Positions 51,186 to 60,821 of a stretch of 64,000 nt of DNA are shown here, piece by piece. Source of the stretch: Tritrichomonas musculus (taxonomy: Eukaryota; Parabasalia; Tritrichomonadida; Tritrichomonadidae); the NCBI GenBank assembly GCA_039105265.1, contig JAPFFF010000013.1:3720001-3784000 (forward strand), written 5' to 3'. Below the pieces are notes generated by a model that worked only from the letters and a program-made list of their open reading frames with translations, did no database searches and had not been told where the DNA came from. Numbering within the stretch: the stretch's first letter is position 1; every line of letters starts with the position of its first letter. Position numbers and translations under genes: made by a program.

Positions 51186-51612
51186 AAGTTAGTATAAAGC
51201 AGCGATTATTGAAAGCTTAATAATATCAAATCAATTGACAACTAAAATTTCTTTTAAAATTTCTACATGCTTATTTAATGTAATTATATTTTTAATAATT
51301 TTAGAATATTTTTTCTAAACTTAATTAAATAAAGTTTTCAAATAAAATTTTTCATTGCATTAACAAATATTACATTATAAATAAAATTTCAAACCATTTT
51401 ATTTTAATTTCATTTTAGATTGATATTTGAATCAGATTGCAAATATTATATTTTCATCACATTTTATCAATATTTTTTTTTCATGCAATTAACCATAATT
51501 TTTTTTTTCAAATGAAATTTATATCCAACTATTTGTAATTCAATTTCCAATAAAATTTTCACAAAGTTATAAAAATATAATATTCAATTATATTTCAAAT
51601 AAAATTTTAATA

Positions 51613-53076
51613 TAGTTGGTGGACATAATTATGTTTTTGGGACATAATCATGTTTGCTCAACTTTTTGAATGGTACACAAAAATAAAACACATTTTTCTC
51701 AATACTTTTTAAAGATAATTTGATAATATTATATACTATATTAATGTATTTTATGTACATCATTATTTAATTAAATGAGCTATTATATTTGTGATTTATA
51801 TGAAATTTTGCCATTTATGTAAAAAAAAGTCAAAATGCTTATTTTATTCTCAATAATTGAAACTTGGGATTTAATAATAATATCATTAATTCATAATCAG
51901 TAATGATATAATTTTGTCAGATATTTGATATCTAAAAACTTTCATATAAGAAAATTTTGATGCACAAAATAAAGTTAAAAATCATATCACTTTTTTGTTT
52001 TTTTCCAATAAAAAATAAAAACTTTTAAATTTTTATTTAAATATTATATATAATGCATATAGTATAATGATATCGAAAGAATAAAATTGGTGGTTCTACT
52101 CAAGATCTATTACCTTAATGAAAAAGAGTAACTTCTGAAATAACTTAAAAAGACTTTCAATTTTAGACATTGAGAAATTATTTTCATTATTTTAATAGTT
52201 CTTCTATACTTACCTAATATTTATTGATTAATTGCTATTTTTAATGCTATTATAATAGAAAAAATAAAAAAGTGAAATTTGTATATTTCTTAGAAAAACC
52301 TGAAATCTTGATGGGCAACAATGATTTTTAGAGGATTAAAAATATATTTCATTGTATGTGTTATCAAATAATGTAATTCTGAAATCATATCAATTATGCA
52401 TGAGTGATTTATGAATGATTTTGAATGAAAAAAAGAAAAATGAAATTTTTCCAAGATTGATTCTTTTTCAACCATATTATTATATTTAATATATTATATG
52501 CATCATATAGATGATTAATACTGCATCTAATTTGAAATAAAATAAACTCATTTTTCAAAATTAGTAATTTTGTATGAATGATTTTTGTCATATTTTGAAA
52601 ACACTTTTTCTTTTTATATAATTATTATTTCAATAAATTTTTTTTCTAAAATATAATATATACATTATATTCTAAAATAATAACTATGTTAGAGCAAATT
52701 AAAGCAACCTTTTTTTTATGGTAAAAGTATGAAATGTGATATGAAATGAGTTTTTTGAGTAGTGAAATGAAAATGAAACCATTTTTTCTAATTATCTATT
52801 TTATTTCAATAAATAATAATGATACATTTTAATTATAGATAAAAAGTAAATTCTATTTTTTTTCAAATAATAAAAAAATATTCAGAAATTAAAAATTCGA
52901 TATCATATTTATGATCAAATTTAGTTTGATAAAAGTGAATGAAAATCGGGGAATAGAATGTATCCAATATGATATTAATTGTTCTACAATTGTTTTTTTA
53001 AAAGTCCAATTTGAATATATAGAAATGATGTGAAAACATAATTATGTCTCCAAAACAGAATTATGTCCACCAACTA
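51613..53076. mobile_element. 1,464-bp non-autonomous TA-target transposon (mariner-like MITE)
   Basis: Inserted in unit 4 at a site present unbroken in units 1-3 (TTTTAATAACATTC). It is flanked by duplicated TA (51611-51612 and 53077-53078). Ends are inverted: TAGTTGGTGGACATAATTAT at the left, and the right end in reverse starts TAGTTGGTGGACATAATT, then CTG. Each end holds two copies of a GACATAATNATG word, probably transposase binding sites. There are no coding frames beyond 61 codons, so it must move in trans. TA duplication points to the Tc1/mariner superfamily. The exact empty sites make both boundaries certain. Confidence 0.92.
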
Positions 53077-53454
53077 TAACATTCAAATCAGCTCATTTAA
53101 TGGAATTAACATTTTGATTATAAATAACATTTTTATTTTTATTTATTTATATAATTGACTATCCATTTTAAATAAAGTTAAAAAATAATATTTCAATATA
53201 ATTTTATGTTGAATGTTTTAATGATATTAGTTACAATATTTTAATGAAATTAATCATATCATGTTCGTATAAAATTTCATATTATTTTGAATGAAATTTT
53301 AATTTCAATATTTAAATGATATTTCTATTAAAATGAATAAAATTTTTATATTATATTAAATGTAATTTAACCTATTAATTGAATGATATTTGTTCATTTT
53401 TTAAATGAAATTACATTATTATTTTTAAATGAAATTTCCTAATGATTTTTTTAT

Positions 53455-53670
53455 AACACATCACTTCATATTGCAGTTCAAAAAGAATATATCAAAATTA
53501 TTGAAGTTTTATTAAAATGCAATAGAATAGATACTAAAATCAAAAATAAAATATTTTTTTGTTTCAATGATGTTTTGATTTGTATTAAATGATTTTAAAA
53601 CAAACTATTTGAATGTAAATCACCATTTGAAATTACATCAAATCAAACAATAAAAGCATTATTGACTTAA
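53455..53670 (+). pseudogene. Orphan ankyrin repeat and tail, unit 4
   Basis: The same duplicated ankyrin piece and C-terminal tail, downstream of the MITE. Confidence 0.7.
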
Positions 53671-53841
53671 TTTCAAAGATATTACTAATAAAAATCCATA
53701 CTGTTAACTCAAAATTTTATATTTTTTTTTCAGAATGGAAAAAAAAATGATATTTAATTTTTCAATGTTTTGAATTCTATGAGATCATTGAATTATATTT
53801 AAGAAGTATTTTTTTCTTTTTTTTCCATCCTATTTTTTTTT

Positions 53842-55209
53842 ATGCAGTCCAGCAATTTTGATTTTGCCAACATTTTTGTTTCTTTATTAAGCAACAATCT
53901 AAAAGACATACCTTTCCATAAGTATGAAAAGAATTTCACTTTCGTTGTAAATGGTAAACGATATGAAACCAACCGTGTTGTTGCAGATATTTTATCCCCA
54001 ATTATAAGGAACTATCATTACCAAGATGAAAGCATTGATGAGTTTGAAATCAATACAAATATACCAAATCAAACAAATTTTGAAAAAACAGGAAATGAGC
54101 CAGATTATTTTCTTGATTTCCTTAATCTTGGCAATTTGGATAGCACTGAAATAGATTTAGCTCATAAAGAATATTATTTACAATATTTACGCCAACTTGG
54201 TTGCAGGTTTGATTTCATCAATATTAATCCTACATTTTCCGATGAATTAACAACAGAAAACTCAGTAGAGCGTTTAAAAACAATTCTTTTATTATTCCCT
54301 GAATATCCACAAGATGAAAAAAGCATTTATTTTCAAATTATTCAATTCATTGCAATCAACTTCGATGAAATCTCGAAAGAGGAGCTCAAAACACTTGATA
54401 TGAGAACAATTGAAGACATTCTCAGAAATGATCACATTTGTCTTCAAAATGAGGACGGACTCCTTGAATTTGTCCTTGAATTATACAAAAAAGATCGTTC
54501 AAACTCTCCACTTTTTGAGTACATTCAATTCAATTACGCCAGCGATGAAATTCGCAAAGAATTTCTTCAAACTTTTTCAATTGATGACATTGATAGCTGC
54601 CTCCTACGATCCATCTTTCGCTGCTTTTGCACTGAGAATGAGAATGAGAATGAGAATGAGAAAGAAAGAAACAAAAGATACTTCACAAAGAATATCAGGT
54701 GTTTGATGCTCGGAATCAACAATGTGGGCAAAACAAAAATTCTATATAAAATGAAGTTAGGTGAAGAATGCAAAACTATTCCAACAATTGGCTTTAATTG
54801 TGAAACAGTCAATCATTGTGAATTTGAATGCTCTATATGGGATGTCGGCGGACAAGAAAGAATTCGAGTCTTATGGAAGCATTACTACAATAACAATGAT
54901 GCACTCATTTATGTTGTCGATTCAAGCGATAACAATAGAATGAACGAGGCCAGTGATGAATTGAGAAAATTGCTAAATGTTGATGAATTAAAAGGACTGC
55001 CTCTCCTCGTCTTTGCTAACAAGTGCGATTTGCCAAACGCAATGGGAGCAGACGATATAGCCAATAGATTGCGCCTGAATGATGTCACTGATAGAGCCTG
55101 GTTTGTACAACCGTCAAGTGCACTAACTGGCCAAGGTCTTAATGAAGGACTTGACTTCATTTGTAAGCAAGTTAAAATAAAACATAAGAAAAACAAATCT
55201 ATTGTTTAA
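53842..55209 (+). CDS. BTB-BACK-Arf GTPase fusion protein, copy 4 (divergent)
   Basis: A 455-aa protein differing from copies 1-3 by two residues, Ser to Thr at 416 and His to Gln at 431 in the Arf domain. There are also two silent changes that I could see (GAA to GAG in the BACK region, AAA to AAG after switch II). All GTPase motifs are intact. Gln431 lies in the loop after the SAL (G5) motif. It retains what looks like the older 3' flank without the inverted repeat, and its upstream region is interrupted 765 bp before the ATG by the MITE. Expression may therefore differ from the other copies. Function as for copy 1. Confidence 0.9.
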   Translation: MQSSNFDFANIFVSLLSNNLKDIPFHKYEKNFTFVVNGKRYETNRVVADILSPIIRNYHYQDESIDEFEINTNIPNQTNFEKTGNEPDYFLDFLNLGNLDSTEIDLAHKEYYLQYLRQLGCRFDFININPTFSDELTTENSVERLKTILLLFPEYPQDEKSIYFQIIQFIAINFDEISKEELKTLDMRTIEDILRNDHICLQNEDGLLEFVLELYKKDRSNSPLFEYIQFNYASDEIRKEFLQTFSIDDIDSCLLRSIFRCFCTENENENENEKERNKRYFTKNIRCLMLGINNVGKTKILYKMKLGEECKTIPTIGFNCETVNHCEFECSIWDVGGQERIRVLWKHYYNNNDALIYVVDSSDNNRMNEASDELRKLLNVDELKGLPLLVFANKCDLPNAMGADDIANRLRLNDVTDRAWFVQPSSALTGQGLNEGLDFICKQVKIKHKKNKSIV

Positions 55210-55720
55210 ACTAAAGAAAATGATTTTGCTTTTATAAAAGATTATAATAATAAATATTTTTTTTTTTTTTTTTAAAAGAATGTAGGAAAAAAATTAAATA
55301 AGGAAGTGGGTCAGATCAAAGTTGTTTATGTATAAGATCTGATGAAAGTTTTGTTTGTTATGATAATTTCGATATTTTATATGATAATGAAAGATGTCTT
55401 ACATAAAAAAATTTAGGGTAAATATTTTCCAAAAAATCAAAATGTCATCTGGGATGTAATCAAATTTTTTTTTGTATGTTTTTGATATTGGATTGATTGA
55501 GCTTTAAGTAAGGCTGGATATGTTAACATTATAATACTGATGATTGTGGAATTGTTAAAAGGAAAATAAGTAGTATTAAGTTAGTATAAAGCAGCGATTA
55601 TTGAAAGCTTAATAATAAGACAAATTTGAATATTATTTTTTTTTTCCATATATTCAAAAAGTTAAAATTTTCGTTGCAAATTTTACCACACTTTTGGAAA
55701 TTTGGACATTTGAAAATTTT
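55210..55720. other. Array edge and promoter region of the kinase-Sel1 gene
   Basis: 3' flank of unit 4 to about 55617, including 64 bp (about 55437-55500) that is replaced by the inverted-repeat arm in units 1-3. A TTCAAAAAGTT box at 55653-55663 lies about 60 bp before the ATG at 55721. Confidence 0.5.
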
Positions 55721-58627
55721 ATGATTACGGATAACAAATCATTAGTCAATCTTCTTTATGATCAAACAAATCTCCTCGAGAAGATTAATCACGATTTCGA
55801 AATCTTTTATATCTCTAATATTTTCAAAGAAATATTTCAATCAAATAATTTCAAAAAATGGGTTTATAAAGATATAGATACGATTATTAATGAAATTGAT
55901 TCAGTTGATAGAAATACCGGGATTATGATTGCTGGAATCCCAATAATAGAAATTAACTTATTTTATTTATTTATATTTGATAAGAAAATATTTCTTTTTG
56001 ATCTTACTCAAATCCATCAGTTTCAACAAATTATTTCCAAATTAAACGAACCACAATTGTTTTATATAGATTCGAAATCTCATGATGAAATCCAAAATAA
56101 TGAAAATAACATCGAATACCAAAAGGGCAACTTTATAAAGCAGACTCAAAATAAATCAAATATTCATATCAAAATAGAAGATATTAAGAAAGGTTCAATT
56201 ATAATTGATATTGATGGCATTCAAATCGACAACATTAAAATTCAAGAAATGAACATCAAAATTATCCAAGAAAAAGGAAATAAAGCGAGTTTACAAATCC
56301 TCACAGGCAGCATTGCAAATAAAATTTTAGAGCAAATTTGTAAAAGCTTTATAAAAAAATGCCAAATTCGAACTCAAATTCGTTATTTAAAATCAAAAAC
56401 TGATTTTTCAGAAAATAATATTTCTACTGTTTTAGCAGACTATGAATCAATTTTTGATTCTCCTTTCATATATTATAATAAGAAAGACCAATACATTTAT
56501 TTTTTAAAGAGTTTTTGTAAGAAAGAAGTAGATTCTGTAAAAAGGTTCAATCATGAAGATATGTTTTATAAGAATAATATTAACACGAACCCATACATTT
56601 GCAAATGTTTTGGACAAATAGAAAAAGATGATTATAAATATATCATTAATGAATTCATTGATGGAATAACATTGGATTCATTCATTAATAAAAAAGGAGA
56701 TCAGCTAAACTTTTTTGATAAAATGCGATTTATTCTGCAAATCACAAGTGCTATTCAAACTATTCATTTGAATAACTTTTTTCACAGAGATTTAAAGCCT
56801 AATAATATAATGATTGATTGCAACAATGATGCAATTTTAATTGATTTTGATCGATCAAAATATTATAATAAAGATGATAAAATATTTACAATGGACTTTG
56901 GTAATGACTTGTATTCATCTCCGGAGCAAATAAATAAACCAGGTATGATTTCTTTTTCAACTGATATTTATTCATTAGGAAAAATCATCCATTTCATCCT
57001 CTGCAAAGAAGAAACAAAGGAAAAATCAGTTAATTGTCCTCCTGGATATGAAGATTTATATAAAATATATAGCAAGTGTTTAGAGGAATCTCCAAATTTA
57101 AGACCAAATATAAGACAAATTTACAATGAAATTTGTCAATACATTTTAAGAACTTATTCTTTATTTGATTCTTATTATCAAGAGACAAGAGATGCTTCAT
57201 ATATAATTGGAAGAATTTATTATGAGGTTAAAGAACTAATTGATAAGTCTATTGATTATTTAACTCTCTCTGCAAATCAAAATAATTCTGAAGCTCATTA
57301 TCTTCTTAGTAGTATTTATCATGGTAAACAAGATAATGAAAAGTATATAATACATTTAACAAGTTCAGCAAATTTAGGTAATTCAAAAGCACAATGCACT
57401 CTTGGTAAGATTTATCTCAGCGATTCACATGGTACTGTTGATCTTCCAAGGTCTAAACATTACTTAACTTTATCAGCACAACAAAACAATTCAGAAGCTC
57501 AATATATCTTAGGCATGATATATTATGATGATAAATATTTTGACATTTCAAAATCAATTGAATATTTTGAACTTGCTGCTAATCAAAACAATTCAAAAGC
57601 TCAATATTTTCTAGGTGAATTTAATTATTATATTAACAAAAATTATGAAAAATCTATTTCATATTTGCAAAAATCTGCTAATCAATGTAACAAAGATGCA
57701 TTACATTTATTAGGATATATATATATTACATTCGGTAATATTGCTAAAGCAGTGAATTATTTTAAACTTGCATCTAAATTAAACCATTCACAATCTCAAT
57801 ATTATCTTGGCAAATATTATTATAATGGCTTATTTAAGTACTTAGAATTTGATATAAAAAAGGCAATATTTTATTTCAGTCTGGCAGCAAATCAAAATCA
57901 TTCAATGGCATTGAATTTTCTTGGTAGCATATATTATGATGGAAAATATGTTCAACGCTATATGGAAAAAGCAATATCTTATTTTAAAAACTCTTCAAAT
58001 TTAAATAATCAATATGCGCAAAACAATCTTGGTGTTATTTACATGAATGGTGATAATGTTACCACAAGTATTTCAGATGCAATTCATTATTTTGAAATGG
58101 CAATAAAACACAAATTTGATACGTTTTCAATTTTAAATATTGCTAGAATATATTATTTTGGAAAAAATATAGAAATAAATGTTGAAAAATCCATTAAATA
58201 TCTTGAATCCTTATCATTGAAAGATAATATATTTGCTCATCTTTTTTTATATTTCATATACACATATGGTAATGGCACTTTCGACTATAAAAAGTCATCC
58301 ATATATCTAAACAAAAAGAATGTTAGAAATATCGTTATAAATTTGAAAAATATAATAAAAAGAAAATCATATTCTTCAAATTCAGAACAGATTTTTAGAC
58401 AAAGATTAGAAACATTTTTCAGAGAATTTGATTTTGTTTATTCAATGAAATTTCATAATTTTAATGTTTTCAGAAATTTCATGATTTCTGGATCAGAACT
58501 TTACATCAAACCGATGAATTATGTGAATGACAATCCTCAAAAAGAATCGAAATTAAAAGAACTGAAAGAAGAATTTTATAATGGATTTGAATTTGAAAAA
58601 TTTTTTCAAGATAATATACATGCTTAA
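55721..58627 (+). CDS. Protein kinase with ~12 Sel1 repeats
   Basis: A 968-aa protein; the ATG at 55721 is chosen (the frame is open 27 bp further upstream without an ATG), giving MITDNKS, like MITS in the paralogue at 18021. Residues 1-235 are the family's N-terminal domain with extra charged sequence. The kinase follows: the glycine loop is not recognisable, the likely lysine is in YFLKSF, HRDLKPNNI is intact (355-363), and DFG is replaced by DFD (375-377). Then comes SSPE, DIYSLGKIIHFIL and about 12 Sel1 repeats (AQYILGMIYY / KSIEYFELAANQNN type). The tail has the family motif EEFYNGFEFEKF. Catalytic Asp and metal Asp are present, so activity is possible despite the weak ATP loop. Cytosolic scaffold-kinase by prediction. 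The stop lies in TTAAAT. Confidence 0.9.
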   Translation: MITDNKSLVNLLYDQTNLLEKINHDFEIFYISNIFKEIFQSNNFKKWVYKDIDTIINEIDSVDRNTGIMIAGIPIIEINLFYLFIFDKKIFLFDLTQIHQFQQIISKLNEPQLFYIDSKSHDEIQNNENNIEYQKGNFIKQTQNKSNIHIKIEDIKKGSIIIDIDGIQIDNIKIQEMNIKIIQEKGNKASLQILTGSIANKILEQICKSFIKKCQIRTQIRYLKSKTDFSENNISTVLADYESIFDSPFIYYNKKDQYIYFLKSFCKKEVDSVKRFNHEDMFYKNNINTNPYICKCFGQIEKDDYKYIINEFIDGITLDSFINKKGDQLNFFDKMRFILQITSAIQTIHLNNFFHRDLKPNNIMIDCNNDAILIDFDRSKYYNKDDKIFTMDFGNDLYSSPEQINKPGMISFSTDIYSLGKIIHFILCKEETKEKSVNCPPGYEDLYKIYSKCLEESPNLRPNIRQIYNEICQYILRTYSLFDSYYQETRDASYIIGRIYYEVKELIDKSIDYLTLSANQNNSEAHYLLSSIYHGKQDNEKYIIHLTSSANLGNSKAQCTLGKIYLSDSHGTVDLPRSKHYLTLSAQQNNSEAQYILGMIYYDDKYFDISKSIEYFELAANQNNSKAQYFLGEFNYYINKNYEKSISYLQKSANQCNKDALHLLGYIYITFGNIAKAVNYFKLASKLNHSQSQYYLGKYYYNGLFKYLEFDIKKAIFYFSLAANQNHSMALNFLGSIYYDGKYVQRYMEKAISYFKNSSNLNNQYAQNNLGVIYMNGDNVTTSISDAIHYFEMAIKHKFDTFSILNIARIYYFGKNIEINVEKSIKYLESLSLKDNIFAHLFLYFIYTYGNGTFDYKKSSIYLNKKNVRNIVINLKNIIKRKSYSSNSEQIFRQRLETFFREFDFVYSMKFHNFNVFRNFMISGSELYIKPMNYVNDNPQKESKLKELKEEFYNGFEFEKFFQDNIHA

Positions 58628-58769
58628 ATTTAATTATTTTGGAAAGTAAAAAAAAAAAAAAAAATGAAAATTTGGTTTAGTTTAGAAAATTAATCAGTAC
58701 CAATTCTAATTTTAAATAAAAGAGTAATCTTTTTAAATCTTTTAATAATCTTAAAAATCTTTTTCAATG

Positions 58770-58932
58770 CGTAAAAGGCCATAAAATTACTTTAATTTAT
58801 CTTTTAATTCGGTTTTTAAGCATGATAAAATTGAATGAAAAACGATCGTTCCTATTATATTATTTCCAAAAAAATAAAGCGGTTACTATTTTATTTCCAA
58901 AAAATTCTAATCTATTTCGGAAGCAGCTGTAT
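58770..58932 (-). mobile_element. Truncated mariner-like MITE end
   Basis: About 160 bp matching, in reverse, the left end of the element at 24115-24887: the GCGTAAAA...GCCATAAAATT inner part, TTTTAATTCGGTTTTTAAG, a GGTTACTATTTTATTTCC word and the terminal CAGCTG followed by TA (58931-58932). The other end is missing, and a segment repeated in the full element is deleted. Confidence 0.7.
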
Positions 58933-59127
58933 TTATTTGTTAAAGAATCATTCTCTTTAAAATGAATCGGTCAATATGCATTTAAATACTACAGTTCGTT
59001 AAATCAGATCTCTATCCCTCCATCTGCTGAAATACAATCTGGTGCTATCACGTACGAAATATAGAAAAAATAAGCTTGAACTTTAAAACTTTTTTGAAAA
59101 ATTGAATGACGTTTCAAAAAGTTATAT
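58933..59127. other. Intergenic DNA with a possible coding remnant
   Basis: A short minus-strand open stretch (reading YVIAPDCISADGGIEI before a TGA near 59010) looks coding but is too small to identify. A TTCAAAAAGTT box lies at 59113-59123. Confidence 0.3.
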
Positions 59128-59576
59128 TCAATTTTTAAACTTTTTAAAACAAATTTCTTTTAAATTCAATAGAATTTTGACCATTTCAATATAATTGTAT
59201 TTACATAAATAATCAAAAATAAAAGGATTTTTGAAATCATCAGGGAAGAATTCGTAATTGTAATAATGAAAAATATTTTCAATGTAATTTTGGTCATAAT
59301 TATATTTGTTTTGTTTATCAAATCCATAGTCGTTGATGAAATTATCCTTGAAATAATGAGCGATATCATTGTGATGAGATTTGATTGATTCATTAAAACA
59401 ATGTATATATGATATACTGGATTCCTGGTCTTCTTCAAGAAGATGAATTATGTCTGCTTTTTTGCAATGAATCGCATGATTCCACAAAGAAAAAGTTATT
59501 GGTGAATTGTATAATCGCAAGTATTGAAAAATATGAATGGCACCAAAAAATGCTGCATATTCAATATGAGTATATC
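59128..59576 (-). pseudogene. DUF3447 gene fragment
   Basis: The minus-strand frame reads HIEYAAFFGAIHIFQYL, LWNHAIHCKKADIIHLLEE and FNESIKSHHNDIAHYFKDNF, which are the core motifs of the DUF3447 family. It then runs to MVKILLNLKEICF and a stop. The N-terminal half of the family is missing: a stop lies just before the signature motif and there is no start codon. No ankyrin or LRR part follows. A 5'-truncated pseudogene related to 25092 and 38895. Confidence 0.75.
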
Positions 59577-60286
59577 TTTATTTACCTCAAATCACAATTT
59601 TTACGAGATTTATACTCATCTTATTATTTGATTAATCCAAAAATTATTTTAAATGATGTATTTAAAAACTTTCAATATAATTATCTGCTTTTATGACAAT
59701 ATGATAAATTATATTAGTTTTCTTCATCATTTTTGATGAGATTTATAATTGAATGGTTTATTTTTTAACGTACGAAAAAACAATTCAAATAAAAAGAGTG
59801 AATCCTAGCTGAATTGGTGGAGCACTTTTTTGATTTTTTTTTTGAAATATTATCAAGCATCAAATGATACAATAAATGAACATGTTTTTGAAAATCAAAC
59901 ATTAATATGTATTAAATTATTGGTGATATAGATTTTTTTCTGTTATTTTTCATTAATCATTTGAGTTATGGCTTATGAAATGCAATTAAATATAAACAAC
60001 TAATAATAATAAATATGAATTGATACTCCATTCCTACATAATACAAATAGGATATGAATTATGATCATTTTAAAATATAATATCATATCCTTCATATCAG
60101 TTGAAAATTCCAATTGGTTGGCATAAATATAATGATATACACTGCTATAACAATAATCAGTAATATGAAATGAAAAATCAAGTTTGAGTATTCAAAAAGT
60201 TTGATGTGAAGTGAGCACCCGTACCTCTGGTTTTTAGGAATTCGCCAAAAATATAGAAAAAAAATCATAAAAAAATACAAATATCT

Positions 60287-60320
<34 letters not shown>

Positions 60321-60821
60321 ATAAGATCCTGTTCTGTAAAAAGTTTTATTTTTTTTATAAAAAATATATATTTCTAATATTATAAATCAAATTCACTTAG
60401 AAAGTTAAATTTATCCAATCATACAGAGTTATGATTGTTTGGCCTACAACGTACAAAACCGCTGATAAAATATTGCATTATTTCACACTCTATATTTTAT
60501 TATATTATTATATAATAATATCTATATATAGTATTATAAATAGTTAATATTAATTTTGAAGAGATAAATGTGAATAAAAATTGAATAGGAGGCCAAACTT
60601 AGAAAATTAAGATATATACACAAATAAACTTTAATTATAAACTTTTTGAATACCTTTCAGAAATACCTAACTAAACATATTATTAAATCTTTTTTTTTGC
60701 TACGATTTTTTGGAAAACAAAAAAGATTATATATAAGTGGAGTGGAAAAAATTATATTTAAAAATATTTTACAAATTCAAAAAACGTGCCCATTTTCATC
60801 ATTTTTTTTCAGTAATATTTT
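59577..60821. other. Intergenic DNA, no gene seen
   Basis: About 1.2 kb of AT-rich DNA without a supported gene. It contains a TTCAAAAAGTT box at 60191-60201, a 29-base A run at 60290-60318, and an AACTTTTTGAA box (60640-60650) about 170 bp before the next ATG. Confidence 0.5.
60290..60318 (+). repeat. Poly(A) run of 29 bases
   Basis: An uninterrupted A run, longer than the other A homopolymers I noticed. A retroposed tail was considered, but no element body or target duplication is recognisable. Confidence 0.5.

Larger units (their letters stand above)
48331..51221 (+). repeat. Tandem array unit 3 (2,891 bp)
   Basis: Third unit, the same as unit 2 as far as I could compare by eye. Confidence 0.9.
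51222..55617 (+). repeat. Tandem array unit 4, split by a MITE
   Basis: Fourth unit. Its start-to-gene distance is longer by exactly 1,466 bp, which equals the inserted element plus one extra TA. It has the most substitutions and lacks the inverted-repeat left arm. It ends near 55617, where the sequence turns to unrelated flank. Confidence 0.88.

Noticed and set aside
42550-55617. Tandem array as an assembly artefact
   Set aside because: Units differ at several bases, unit 4 carries a unique insertion and a different 3' flank, and the left and right edges join unique DNA; long reads would still be the decisive test.
55609-55630. AATAAGACAAATTT after the array, also found in the MULE copies
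   Set aside because: A 14-bp AT-rich match is too short to show a shared origin in DNA of this composition.
60290-60318. Poly(A) run as the tail of a retroposed element
   Set aside because: No element body, promoter boxes or flanking target duplication could be recognised.
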